A stretch of DNA of 64,000 bases from Adineta steineri (GCA_905250115.1 CAJNOI010000167.1:35544-99543), one strand, 5' to 3'. Counted from the first letter of the stretch, positions 1 to 15,500 are shown. Numbers and translations: made by a program. The notes: generated by a model from the letters alone, not told the origin.

Positions 1-137
1 AAAGAGAAACCATCACAAATACCTCGAATAATAAATAAAAAGTATGATTATTGATCTCTTCTGAAAAAAACAGAGCTTTCGTAACAGCTAAAATAGAACT
101 TCTCACGCTATATTTCAAAGGTTGTAAGAGTGTCAAA

Positions 138-296
138 TCAGGGCTGTCGTAATGAATTTTACAGGAAAGATGTAACCGTTCCTACAGAGTTACGATAGCC
201 CTGTATTATCACCCATACTTCCTTAGTAAAGTATCGTACGACAGCCCTGCATAAGCGATTACGATCACCCGGTAAAATTCGTTAGGACAGCCCTGA
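138..296. mobile_element. MITE-like element with ~25-bp terminal inverted repeats
   Basis: The left end TCAGGGCTGTCGTAATGAAT and the right end (reverse complement TCAGGGCTGTCCTAACGAAT) match over about 25 bp with three mismatches. Two further inverted copies of the CAGGGCTGTCGTA core lie inside, near 192-206 and 235-249. No open reading frame fits in 159 bp, so it is non-autonomous. No clear target duplication is visible. The rest of 1-391 is plain AT-rich DNA and is probably an intron of the polybromo gene. Confidence 0.7.
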
Positions 297-391
297 GTTT
301 TTGTTACGAAATCCCTGATTATTTACTTCAAATTCTCTTGACATCGAAAAAATCGTTCGTTTGAATACTAAATTTTCTTTTTTCAATTTAG

Positions 392-3300
392 ATCTGTAAA
401 TTCTGTACAAGATAAAATCTCCTATTTAATTCAATCTATAAAAACATATACGAATCGTTATGGACGAACATTATCAACAGTATTTTTAACTTTACCATCA
501 AAAATGGATTATCCGGATTATTATGAAATAATCCAGAAACCAATTGATTTAAAACGTATTGAATTACAACAATATTCATCAATTAATGATCTATCGAATG
601 ATATGAAATTAATGTTTGACAATGCATTATTATATAATGAACCTGGTTCAATGATTTATCGAGTATATTTAATTAAGAAACACCACATTTTTTATTCGTA
701 TTTTAATATTTAGGATGCATTGAATCTTCAAAGATTATTTCTTGAAAAAAAACGAGATTTTATACATAATGATAATGTACAAAATTTAGTTTGTGAACTT
801 TTAATGTGTTTATTTATACAAACATTTAATTATGAAGTAAATTTGAATTTTTCTTTTACACTTTTGACACGATAGATCCTATTTCATTTTAATAAGAAAA
901 ACATTATTCTTTGTTAGTCAGAAATCACATATAAAGTGTTATTGTTACTGTTTAATCATTTATTACATAGTGCGATGCTTCCCATTAAAACAATCAAGAC
1001 AATAATATTATTCACAATCAGGATAGAAAAATGTGATTTCCTTTGCTGCTCCATGTTTCCTTTCTCTTGATTGTTTTCTTCGAACGACTTGTTGATTATT
1101 GGTTCGGACTAGATTTTAGATACTGAAATACGAGGGTGATGAATAATTGATAGGAGATAATGAGAAGGTTACCATAAGTTAACTGTCAATAGATGTGCAT
1201 ATCTCGAAGAAAGCTGAATCGTGCCGAATGAATTAATTAAAAAACATTTTGATTTTTTTTTCAGGACCAAGATAATCGTTATACAAGTGATTCATTTTCC
1301 GAATTACCTGAACAAGCTGAGAATGAACCGTAAGAACGATTGAAAAAATTTATTTAATTACATAAAGAAATTTTTTTAGATTCGATATTATATATACATT
1401 TGATTTGGTTCGACAAAATCTTGATAAAGTATTCTATTCAATTATATTTAATCCTGTGTAATTCATCTTTTCTTTTAGCGACGTTACCATCGATTAGATG
1501 TTTTTCAAGATGATCTATTTAAAGTCTTTGAACGTGCTAGAAGATTAACTCCACCAACTTCACCAGTAAATTTTTTTTATTACATTTATTCATAATTATA
1601 TTTTTATTATAGATTTATCAAGATTCAATTAAATTACAACGATTTTATATTCATTTACGTGATGATATTTGTCAACATGGTAGTTTACTTCGATCACCAG
1701 CACTTTTATTTAATGAAGATCGTTTTCAACAAGAACTTGTTCGAGAACGAACTGATAAAGATTCCAACACAAATACTAATAATCAGAACAGTATATCACC
1801 AACGAAATCATCTGATTCTGATGAAAATAAAATTTCTGTAAGTTAATTTAATACTAAAAAATTCTTCTTCTTGTGCATATTCATTACTGAATGTTTACGA
1901 CTAGTTTTCTAAAAGCATTTCTGTCTAAAACATTTTAAATTTGCACCCCTGTCCCATTGCTTTCCTTAATCTTGGCTAAGGCTTATGAAACTTGGTTCGA
2001 GTGAACTATGCTTCTGGCGGCCTTTGTTCGCCGTATCATCTTATCGTCTTTGGGTACTTGTAGTATTTTATAAAGCGTTTTGGTACCATCCAAAACCCCA
2101 CTACACCTTGCTGATAAGAGTCCGAATTGTCTGGGACTGCCTATTTCAGCAATTTCTTGTTCTTATTCGCAGCGGACCATCATACTAATAGCCGTTCCAC
2201 TGTCTGCAACCGAATGATCTATTTTTTTTCTAGCCAAAAAAATCTTCATCATCTGCAGAGAAAAGTTCATTATCGAAAGGTGAAACATATTACTTGGGTG
2301 ATTTTGTTTATATTGAACCTACTGATGAATCTAATGAACCAGTTATCGTCTGTATTGAATCATTTGAAAATAAAGATAATGAAGATTACCTAAGTGGTTT
2401 ACAATTTATTCGTCCAAATGAAACTTATCATAGTCCGACACATAAATTTCTTCGTCAAGAAGTTTTTCTAACTCAAACAGTTGAACATATACCAATGAAT
2501 AAAATTCAAAATTTATGTTATGTTCTAAATGTTAAAGATTATTTTAAATATCAACCAATATTTGAAAATCAAACACCACTCGACGATCAAGATGTATATG
2601 TATGTGAATCACGTTATAATATGAAAACAAAAACATTTCGAAAAGTTAAATGGTGGAATTTACCAGAAAATAAACGTGTTAAATTAATACAACGTGATAT
2701 TCCATTGGAAAATATTCGAATGCCATCAACATTAGTACATCATCGATCATCAACAATAGATAACGATTTAATCGATAAAATTAAAGAAACAATATTCTAT
2801 GATTCAGTTATCAATGATAAATTAAATGAAAATTCAACAATAAAAAAAAATTTTTATGAACAAATTGTTATTTCATCCAATAATTTTTATAAAGTTGGAG
2901 ATTTCGTTTATGTAACAAATATTGAAAATAATAATAATAATGGATTAGATAAACGATTTATTCTTCGAATCGATAAAATTTGGAAAGAGAATGAGTAAGT
3001 TTTCAATTTGACATTTTCATTCTCATCGAATTTCTCTTTATTCTCAAGGTCATATTGTCTAAGTGGTCCAGTTTTCATTCAACCATCGGACATTATTAAT
3101 CGAGAACAATTAATTGTTTTATCAAAATGTTTATATGAACGAGAAGTTTTTAAACGTGATGGTCCAAGTACACAAATCTCATTGAACAATATCAAAGGCA
3201 AATGTTCTGTACTTTCATTAAAGCATTTTTGTACTCGTAAGTTTTTCGTACATCGATTTATTTCAACAATATATGATATCAATTTATATTTAGATCGACT

Positions 3301-4553
3301 AACTGAAGTATCTGAATCTGATGTATATGTTTGTGAATCAAAATATGTTGTAGATGATCATAGTCTTCGTGGTTTATCAAAACCATTAAAAGTAAAACCT
3401 TTGAAAATGAATTCATATCTTATTTTTTTTGCTATTTCAATAGAGAATATCATTATCTTCAAAGGCAACAGCTGATGAAATATGGACTTTTCGTAAAGAA
3501 CTCTTACTTAAACAAGTAAGATTTTCTTTATTTTATATTAGAAAGATACAATTTAATTTTATAAGGATATACCTGGTGGTCTATTCAAATTAGTTGACGA
3601 TAGTTCAACAATAGATACTGAAGATCAATTGAATAGTATTCTCAATGGAGATGAACATCATTCGAATTTTGATAATAATTTAAATTCATCATTCTCAAAT
3701 CGATATAATAATAATCGAGTAAGAATATATTTTTGTTTTTTTTTTAATTTTTGTAATATTATAATTTTTAAATAGAAAAGTAATCGACGTACGTCCACAT
3801 CTCGTCCACCGTCTGGTTATCTTGTCTTTGCAAGTGACTCACGAAAACGTTTAGTACGTGATAATCCAGGTATTCCATTCGGTGAAATGAGTCGAATAAT
3901 TGGTGATCAGGTAAAAAAACAAAACAAAAAAAACTTTGACAAATCGATCTACTTATATTTATGATTATATAGTGGAGACGATTATCTGTATCGGAACGTG
4001 AAAAATATGAAGAACGAGCTCGTGAACGAGCAAGAGAACAAGATACACCGATAGCAAATAATTATGTAACTCATGAACCACCACCGCCATCACTACTACC
4101 ACCACCACCACAAAGAATAGTTAATGGTGGTGTAGCTATAAATGGATATTATCCAAGTATGTCTTTTTCTTTTGAAATAAAATTTTAATAAATAAATAAA
4201 TAAATTTAGATGTTCAACCAATGAATAGTATCCTTCCTGTTTTGTTAAAAGCACCCATAACAGCACCTGTAAATTTTCCTCCACGAATTCAACGAGTTGT
4301 ACATTCTGAAACTTATTCAAGGTATATTGATCATCTTAAAAATGATCATCCATTTATATCCGATTGGCCAAAACAACTAAAAGCATCAATTATTAATAAT
4401 GGAAATATATCATCAAGAACATTACCATCACATTGGTTAATAAATAATAGTCCCGGTTTTTATAATAATGTTTATGAAGCTCTTTGGTCAATGCGTGATA
4501 ATATGTGGTCGGATGTTGTTCGTGTACGAAATGTACTTTCTGATGAATGGTAG
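392..4553 (+). CDS. PBRM1: Polybromo-1 (BAF180), 3' part: last bromodomain, two BAH domains, HMG box
   Basis: PBRM1 is the chromatin-targeting subunit of the PBAF (SWI/SNF) remodeller in the nucleus. In order: a bromodomain (392-835, with MDYPDYYEIIQKPIDLKRI), the linker VRQNLDKRRYHRLDVFQ (exons 1380-1428 and from 1480), a first BAH domain (about 2290-2660, YYLGDFVYIEP and DVYVCESRY), a second BAH domain (about 2895-3360), an HMG box (about 3810-4040, SGYLVFASDSRKRL and WRRLSVSEREKYEERARERA) and the C-terminal tail ending in LSDEW. The order and linker motifs follow vertebrate PBRM1. Exons are joined by short GT-AG introns, for example 3390-3443. The upstream bromodomains lie outside the window, so the 5' end is missing. 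Introns 836-1264 and 1840-2233 are longer than usual. The gene converges on DDX5. Confidence 0.93.
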
Positions 4554-5606
4554 AGAGTTCTTGTTGTTTTTTTCTCCTCTTTTGTTATCTCTACACACTC
4601 ATTCTACGAGTTGTGTAAGTATAGAATTGTTTATTACAGTAAATATATATATATATATGTATGTAAAATGGGTTATTGTAGAATGTAGTTTTGTGTTTTT
4701 CTTTTTTTCTCTTTATGTTTATTTCGGCTTATTGTCTGTATGCACTGTTAATTTTCTTTTTTGGATTCATTTCTTCTAAATCTATATGTAATGCTGAGAA
4801 AAACACAATAGCAATTTTGTTTGTTCATTTTCCGTGATATATAACGGGATATATTGTGTATGTCTTGTGAATGCTTTTTTTTAAAATGTACAGAGAGACC
4901 ATTATGTTATTAAAAGAATATAACAGATGATTTAAAATTAAAAAAAAATATGATATATAGAGAATGGTTAATCAATTTGTTTTAATAAATGTTTATGTAT
5001 GTTAATGGAAAGAAGAGAATATAGATTTATTACTAATCTAAGATAGTTGTATTCAAGATAAATACATTTTGACTTTTTAATACTAAGTGATGAACTGAAC
5101 TTCTCTGCCAACACGAGAAGAACGCATATTCTACCTTCTACATTTCTGATATTAGAAGAGCATAGCTTTGTTTGCTTAAAACAAACAATATGACCTAGTT
5201 ACAAAGGAAACGTACGAAAAAACCTTGATGTTCATTAGCCAAGAAAATAAATACGCCATGATGGATGTTCTTTTTGTATATGATGTATATGCATTGGTCA
5301 AATGAACTACAAATAGTTCAATGTGTTTCATTGCATTAAAAATGTTTATTTTTTTATTGACTTTTATTTTGATAAAGTAGTTTTCAACAAAAATGATTTT
5401 TCGTTATTTTCTTCCAAAGTATGCTGTCTTATTTATCTTTTCATTATACATCAAAAAAAAACACAAGAAACAACAAATAAACAAACAAAAAAAAACAAAT
5501 GATGCGCTATATATGTATGAACGAGAAATATAATGAGAGAAGAAAAATAGAAGAAATTTTTCCGACAAAAGTATCATCGAATCGATAAAACAACAAATGA
5601 GTTATT
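4554..5606. other. 3' UTRs/intergenic between convergent PBRM1 and DDX5
   Basis: There is no credible coding sequence. The stretch contains AT-rich DNA, homopolymer runs and a short TA repeat at about 4644-4660, and presumably holds both 3' untranslated regions and polyadenylation sites. Confidence 0.6.
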
Positions 5607-8621
<3,015 letters not shown>

Positions 8622-8926
8622 TTTTTTTTCTGAAAAGTAATGTTCTATAAAATCGGATTATTTTCTCTCTAACAATGACGAAATATGTGTATATATATAC
8701 ATATTTTTTTTTAAATAGAAGCCATACTGTATGTATGTGTACACTATCATGAAGGATGTTTTCTTTATGAATAAAAAAAATTATAAAAATAATTATTTTA
8801 TAGAAAAAAATTTAAAGAATATTTAAAATATTGTTTTTGTTTAAGAAAAAGAATTTGTTTTTATTAATAGCGCCACATGATAATAATCAATGTCGCTAGG
8901 TGGATGAATATATTCTTTTCATACAC

Positions 8927-9845
8927 ATGGAGTTTCCTCAACTAGGTCAGCATTGTTCTGCTACAACATGCAACAAATTAGGTATTGTCTTTTTTAGTAA
9001 TTATTTTTTAATAATTTTTTTTCTATAGATTTTTTACCGATGAAATGCGATGCATGTAGTGCTATATTTTGGTAAATTTTAATCTTTTTTTTGTATTTTA
9101 ATAATTTATTTTTTGATAGTAATGATCATATAAAATATGATGAACATCAATGTCCATCATCTCATCGTAAAAATATTCAAATACCTATTTGTCCATTATG
9201 TAATCAAGCTGTGTCATATGAATATCGTGATCAATCGCGTGATCATGCTGTATCAGCTCATATAGATCGTGATTGTAAATCGAAAAAACGTGAGAAGGTT
9301 TACTCAAATAAATGTTCAATTCCATCATGTAAACAACGTGAAGTTATTCAAGTGAAATGTGACATATGTTTAAAAACATATTGTCTACGACATCGTTTTC
9401 CTGATGATCATCAATGTCAACAAATGAAAAATACACCAGTTACTACTTCGAAACCATTACCAACGAAAGTATCTTCAAATCAAAGGTAAAATTTATTTTT
9501 TCCTCAATTTTTATATTAATAATATTTTTGATTTTCTCTTAGAACTCAAGAAGAAGATGATTATCTATTAGCTAAAGCTTTACAAGAAAGTGAACGAGAA
9601 GAATCTCAACGAAACCGCACACATGTAAATATATCGAATGTTCTCTACATGACAGTGATGAGTGAATATCGTGCCCTCTTTAATTTACTTTCTATTTTTC
9701 GAATGAAAATAATCTATTTATATTCACTCATTATTATAACTGAAATCTTAATCTATATCATTTTATCTATTTTTAGCAAACGACGACAACAGCAACAAAT
9801 AACAGTGCTTCATCGGCTGATAAAAAAACATGTTCTATTCAATAA
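8927..9845 (+). CDS. ZFAND2B: AN1-type zinc finger protein 2 (AIRAP/AIRAPL-like)
   Basis: ZFAND2 proteins link the proteasome and p97 to ubiquitinated or stress-damaged proteins. The start is MEFPQLGQHCSATTCNKL at 8927, just before a short intron. Two AN1 zinc fingers follow (CSATTCNKLDFLPMKCDAC...HQC and CSIPSCKQREVIQVKCDIC...HRFPDDHQC), then a ubiquitin-interacting motif (EEDDYLLAKALQESEREES) and a short tail ending CSIQ. This CaaX-like end matches the membrane-tethered ZFAND2B/AIRAPL branch, in which the C terminus is prenylated; that reading is inference. There are five exons with phase-consistent joins. It diverges from DDX5 (305 bp apart) and is followed 96 bp later on the same strand by PAGR1. 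Confidence 0.9.
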
Positions 9846-9921
9846 ATAATGTTATTTTTTAAAAAGAAATAAATTGACAGTTTTTTTTTGCTTTTTTACG
9901 GGGTGTGTAAATATAACTTAT

Positions 9922-9933
9922 AAAATATTCCAG
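9922..9933 (+). other. Candidate trans-splice acceptor before PAGR1
   Basis: The sequence AAAATATTCCAG ends 8 bases before the PAGR1 ATG and has no matching upstream donor belonging to this gene. Bdelloid rotifers are known to trans-splice a leader RNA. Together with the 96-bp gap after the ZFAND2 stop this could separate a two-gene transcript. This is inference. Confidence 0.4.
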
Positions 9934-9941
9934 ATAAAATC

Positions 9942-10560
9942 ATGGATTTTGGTGAACCATCTCCAGATGTTATTGCTCGATTATATAATGAAATAAAAGA
10001 AAAAAAGGTTTCTTTTTTGGATATTTATCGTTTTTTGTTATGTATAGACTTTTTTTAATTAGATTCTTGAACTTGATTGGAAAAGTCCAGGTAAAAAAAG
10101 TCGAGCAAAAATACAAAAAAAAGCTGAAAAACATATTAGTCCTATTAAATCAGATGAATCTACTAATTCCAAAACTGAAGAAAATAAGTAAGAAGAGTAA
10201 AAGATTACAATCTCTTATTCTATTTCTTTTTTTTCTCTACAGATTAATGAATGAAATTGATGAATTTGATAATGATGATGCGTTAACATCAAACAATATA
10301 ACTGTTACTTCATTTCGTTCAGCTGGTACATTCCACACTAAATATTATTTCAATATATTCTTAAATTTTTCTTTTAGTTGGTAAACCAAAAACTAATGAA
10401 AAACGTCTTATTGATATGAATACTGTTATTGCTAATATTGAACGTCAACAACAAGAAGATGAACGAATTCGGTATGAGTAAAATATTTAATTCAAACAAA
10501 ATGTCTTATGTATATTTATTTAGACAAGGTATGGATACATCATCGAATGACAAAGTTTGA
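9942..10560 (+). CDS. PAGR1: PAXIP1-associated glutamate-rich protein 1-like (PA1)
   Basis: PA1 is a small subunit of the KMT2C/KMT2D (MLL3/4) histone H3K4 methyltransferase complex that binds PTIP in the nucleus. The protein of about 135 residues begins MDFGEPSPDVIARLYNEIKE, followed by ILELDWKSPGKKS, which resembles the PSEIQRLYELL...LEL block of human PAGR1. An acidic patch NEIDEFDNDDA fits the human TEFDFDDEP block, and the helix NEKRLIDMNTVIANIERQQQ fits the human C-terminal helix. Four short introns interrupt it; the last exon encodes QGMDTSSNDKV. It is shorter than the vertebrate protein because the Glu-rich stretch is reduced. Identification rests on three aligned blocks compared from memory. 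Confidence 0.7.
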
Positions 10561-10649
10561 AAATAATTCATATTTATTATGTATAAATTGTACATGATTT
10601 GTATTCTGTTAGTGTTTACATGTAGAATAAATAAAAAAATGGGAAAACA

Positions 10650-11711
10650 TTAAGATTTTTTAAGCCATTTATGAATTGAAGCAAGTTGTTTTAATTCAGC
10701 CATATCAACATGATAATCGTCGGTTATTGTGTTATTATATTCACATAAAATTGAAGCTGACGTTCGTCCATGTGCACAAATGAAAGGCATTGAACAAGAT
10801 TTTAATTCATTCAAAAGATGATTACATTCATTCTTTGATAAAATGTCATTAAATTTAATTGCATTATGACAAGCTAATGATTTAAGTGTTTCATACATAA
10901 TTAATTTCGATTGATTATTTATTGTAAGAAGAAGAATATTATTAATTGTACTAGAAATAATATTATCAAGTAAAGATGTGGATGATTCACGTTGTTTAAG
11001 TGTTAAAATCCAATTAGGTACAGATCGAACAAGAAGATTATGAATTGATATCGAAGAAAACTTAAAACCTGTACGTTCAAGTAGAGATATTTGTTCGGGT
11101 GTATAAAGAAAACGTGGATTACGAGGAATAGTAATTGGTTGAGATAATCGAAATGAAATTGAATGAATATTTTCTTTCTGAAGTTGTTCGAGAAGAATAC
11201 GTTCGGATATAGCATGTTGATCGAAAAGAATTATTTGAATTTTATTAATATTTGATGAATGAATAAAACGTTTTGTGACAAGAAATTTTTTATCAAATTG
11301 ACCAAGAAAATAAATTTCATGAAGAATATTTATATTTACAGATTGTTTTGATAGCATTTGTTGAATATTAAATATTGCTGGATAGATACGAGGAGGTAAT
11401 ATATTGTTTACAATTGAATAAGAATTATCGGAAGATTGTTGTTGATTTTGTTCAGTAACTTGAAATATCTGACGAATATTTGTTGAAAGACGAACGGGAT
11501 GTTGATGCTGATGATGAGTTGTATTACGTTTATATATAGACCATTCTCGTCGTTTCGATTGAATAAGTGTATATTTATAAGCATTTGTACGTGAATTTTC
11601 AAGAAGTATCCGTTGTCGTTTATGATATAATGTTTCTAGTTGATCATTGACTGTATTAGACATTGCGCGAGCTGCATGATATCGTTCAAGAAGATTACTA
11701 TCAATCGACAT
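10650..11711 (-). CDS. MLH3: MLH3-like protein, C-terminal endonuclease/dimerisation domain only
   Basis: MLH3 pairs with MLH1 (MutL-gamma), which nicks DNA in meiotic crossover formation and in mismatch repair. This 353-residue intronless frame carries the metal-binding endonuclease signature DQHAISERILLE (DQHA-X2-E-X4-E, about residues 167-178), EIYFLGQFDKKFLVTKRF at the domain entry, ACHNAIKFND and CAHGRTS, the last three closest to MLH3. The N-terminal GHKL ATPase (about 330 residues in the family) is absent. In the frame of the ATG at 11711 a stop (TAG) lies three codons upstream, and no ATPase motif is seen before the next gene. It could be a truncated but retained gene, half of a split gene, or a partial retrocopy; no poly-A tract follows the stop. 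The stop is 89 bp from the PAGR1 stop (convergent). Confidence 0.85.
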   Translation of the reverse strand: MSIDSNLLERYHAARAMSNTVNDQLETLYHKRQRILLENSRTNAYKYTLIQSKRREWSIYKRNTTHHQHQHPVRLSTNIRQIFQVTEQNQQQSSDNSYSIVNNILPPRIYPAIFNIQQMLSKQSVNINILHEIYFLGQFDKKFLVTKRFIHSSNINKIQIILFDQHAISERILLEQLQKENIHSISFRLSQPITIPRNPRFLYTPEQISLLERTGFKFSSISIHNLLVRSVPNWILTLKQRESSTSLLDNIISSTINNILLLTINNQSKLIMYETLKSLACHNAIKFNDILSKNECNHLLNELKSCSMPFICAHGRTSASILCEYNNTITDDYHVDMAELKQLASIHKWLKKS

Positions 11712-12513
11712 TTTGTTCTAACTGTTTTTAAATTTAAATATAGATCGAATAGTATCGTTGAAAATAAACAACCCTAGATGAACACTTGAAGAAAGAACGA
11801 ATAAAAAAATCGTCTTATTAACTAGTTGAATTGAATACATATGTATTTGCTCGGTTTATATATTATTCAAACATTCATCTTTTGCTATGATAATCTATTG
11901 ACGTATGTTTGATGTTATTCATCAAAAGAATTATTTATTTTGATTTCTCAACACAGAATATTCAATAATATTTTCCGGTAAAATCACATATGAGTAGATT
12001 TGAAAAGGAGTTCATTCTTGTAAATATGTTTATCATGGTATCCCGAAAGATTCACACGAGCTCACGAATAAGGTTATGAACATGGGCGGCGCGATAGCAA
12101 GTACCGAGTCAACAATTGCGTCTCCTAAAAAATCGAAGTTGCGCCGCCTATGGGTACGAAGGTAATATTGAATAGATTCGTTTTATTTCCAAACGTCTTT
12201 CTCATACCCATTTCTTATCACATATCCTAACTAAATTCACCAGAATGGATACAAAACACTCATGCGATAAACTGAATGCTATGATTTTATAAAAATTGTA
12301 TGGAACTATTTTATTTATCATATTTTATATCAAAACACACACGCACACAGATGAGTTAACTGAGATTACTTTTAAATATAAAAACAAATCTAATAGAAAA
12401 AAATGATTCACCATTAAAAAGTAACTATAAATTAAACAAGATGCTAATAATGGAGATATAAGCAAACAAAAACTGATCTGCTCTTGTTGCACAAGAAAAA
12501 TAAATAAATAAAT
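11712..12513. other. Intergenic, MLH3 upstream to coiled-coil gene 3' end
   Basis: No coding signal is seen. The stretch contains a 72-bp GC-rich hairpin element (12081-12152, listed separately) and a short CA-rich tract near 12335-12350. It includes the MLH3-like promoter side and the 3' UTR of the downstream minus-strand gene. Confidence 0.5.
12081..12152. mobile_element. Tiny hAT-like MITE (72 bp)
   Basis: The ends CATGGGCGGCGC and GCGCCGCCTATG are inverted with one mismatch in 12. The flanks GTTATGAA and GGTACGAA match at 6 of 8 positions, as an eroded 8-bp target duplication would. The GC content contrasts sharply with the surroundings. Confidence 0.55.
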
Positions 12514-15500
12514 TCATATATTTCGAATCATTCCTAAATCTCGATCAGCTTCTTGAATTTCATCTAATTTTTTACTGAATATTTTTAGAAGTTTTCCAGC
12601 AAATTCTTCTTGTGAAACAAGTAATTTTGATACTTTTTGTCGTATTTTATCATTTTTATTAATGTTATTATCATCTTTTGCATGGCCCTAAACGATAATC
12701 AATAATGAGAAAAAAATAGTACTAAAGAAAATGATAATTTCAATACCTGAGAACTATCGTCTGTTATTGACATAATATCATCAAGATCATCTTGAGTTAA
12801 ATTTAATATTTTACTTGCTGTACTCATCGCTGTATCATAACCAGGCAATGTCATTGATAATGATTCACGTTGTCTTTGATGTTCACGTGCTCGTTTAACA
12901 TTATCTTTCATTTGAACACTTCGTCGAATCATTTCATAAAGAAGACCCTAATAGAAAACAGAATCAAATCTTTTTTTTTGTAAATCAACAAAATTTAAAT
13001 TACATTAGTAAATTTTTCATGTTCATGTAAAGATCGTCGTGTACGATCTAATTCAAATGCAAGTTTATTCAATGTTTCTTGATTTTTTGTATTTAATGTT
13101 AATAATTGTTGTTCAGATAAACGACGTGTCGTTAATAATTCTTGATTTATATGTTCATGATTAAGACGATGTTGTCGAAGTTGTTGTTCATTTAAACGAT
13201 GTTTTGTTTGAATATCTTCATATCGTATTTTCTATTTAAATAAATAAGATATAATTTATTGAAAATAAAGAAATATATAGTTACTAATTTTTGATGTTCA
13301 TCAAGGGTTTGTTCATAACGTGTCTCAAGAAGTTGTTTTTCTCGCGATACAGCTTGTAAACGATTCTTATAGGAATCGAGCTAGAATAAAAAAGGTAAAG
13401 TCATATTAATCTTTATTGTTTAATCGACTATGTGAGCAAAAGATGTCTTGTATTTAGTCGGTTATTGGTTCTCTAGTTTTAAAAATACATACTGAAACTC
13501 GTAATTTGTCCATTGTTTCTGTTAGTGCTTTAATTCGTTCTTCATCACTCTGTTTAAATAAATAGAAAAAAAGAGTAGTTATATATATATCATGATTCGG
13601 ATTACTTCATGTGTAGATTTTTCATGTGCACGATTTCCATTTGTTTCGATGTCAGTTAATCGTGTTTTATAATTTTCAATTAAACTTCGTTTACTTGCTA
13701 TATCACGTTCTGTGTGTGTTAATCTATATAGATATATAATGGAAAAATAATAAAATAAAATAAAAATAAGAATATTTTTTTAGCTGACTTGTCAGTTAAT
13801 GATTGAAGATTTTTTGTAAGTGTTTCATTATCTTCTTGTAAAGTTTTATTTAATTTACGTTGTCGAGTAGCATCAAATGATGTATTTTTAAGACGAACAT
13901 ATAAATTTTCAATAGTTTCACTACTATCCGAAGTTGAAGAATCACTACGTCGATTTTCATTTAAAGATAATGTTGATTGAAGAAGTTGATCATGCTTTGC
14001 TCTATCACTTTCATTAAGAAGTCTCTAGAAGATTAGACAAAAACCTCAATATAAAAAAAACATTTATCCGAAATAACAATTCGAACTTGATTTGTAGCTT
14101 TAAGAATATTAACTCGATTGAGTGTTGTTGTTAAACGTTGATTAAGATGTGCATTTTCATCTCTAGCATTTGTAAGATCCATTTCTAATTCTTCAATACG
14201 TCTACGCATTGTTCCAATCTAATAAAACAAAACAAAGCAAAAATGATTAATTCTTATATTTGTCAAAAAATCATATACTCTAGTTGGACATTTTTTTTTT
14301 GATTGAGGTATTGAACATTTTCTTGCATACTGTGAATATGGATCACGTTGAAAAGAATTTGCTAAACGAACTTTATTGTTAGCATTTTTCTTTAATGGAG
14401 TATCTAAAATAAAATATTTTAACAGCACAAATATTAATTTAATTACTAACATTTCTTTTTCGGCATTGTTGATGATATTGATGGTCGTTTTTTACGTTTC
14501 ATGAATGAAGCTTCTGTATGATAATCACAAAGACTGCATGCACGATAGTGTTGTTGTCGTCGCCATCGATTCGTATTAAATTTTTCTGATTTAGCTGATG
14601 ATACTCGATAACGAGCAGATGATTCATTTGGAAGATCATCAGCATATCTAGGAGATGGATTTAGATCTAATAACATTTCTAAACATGATTTATTTGGATT
14701 CTTTTTAATTATTCGTTTCTTTTTAATTAATGATGGTTTAATAATATTTTTTTTATTTGGTAATTGATTATTTCGTTTTAATTTATGAATTTGATCTTGT
14801 AATGCTAATATACGAAGTTTAAATTTTTTTAATTCACTCGTTGTTTGTGTTCGTTGTTGAATTAGATGTTGTTTTTCATCAATACATAAATCAAGACTAG
14901 TTTTTAAACGTTCTTGTTCAAATATTAAACATGTTCGTTCAGTTTCGAGATCATATAATTTTTTATCATATTCTTCAATTAAACGTTGTTGATCATCACT
15001 TGATTTAGTTATTAATGGAGATGAAATTTTTGATTGACGTAGTTCATCTTTATCATTTAATAATTGAATTTCATTTCGAAGTTCACCAATAACAATTGTT
15101 TGTTCATTGATTTCAATTTCTTGTAAATCAACTTTTTCTTGTAAACTTACACTAATTCGAAAAAAAAGAAGAAGTTGATATGTTTTAGAAAATTAAATAT
15201 ATTGATCTTACTTTTCGTTAACTACTTTTGCATTCTCTCGTCTTAATTTTGTTACTTCATTCCAAACATTATCATCATCTTCATGTTTAAGTACTTTTCG
15301 TTTCGAACCTGCTGGTTTTCTTCGTTGTTGATCATCACATACTGAACAGCCAACTTTATTTTTTCTTATAACTCGACCATAAAAATAATTATTAGGAGTA
15401 CTTTTTTGTAATATTTCATCATCAGTATATGATTGTAATTCATCTTTAATTGAACGATATTGTTTTTGTAAATGTTTAAGACGTAACCAACGTTTATCAT

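Noticed and set aside
1990..2060. tRNA-like GGTTCGAGT motif
   Set aside because: No acceptor stem or anticodon arm can be folded around it.
3403..3475. PBRM1 frame continuing as MNSYLIFFAISIENII
   Set aside because: This is read-through of a 54-bp GT-AG intron (3390-3443); splicing restores KPLKRISLSSKATADE, as in the family.
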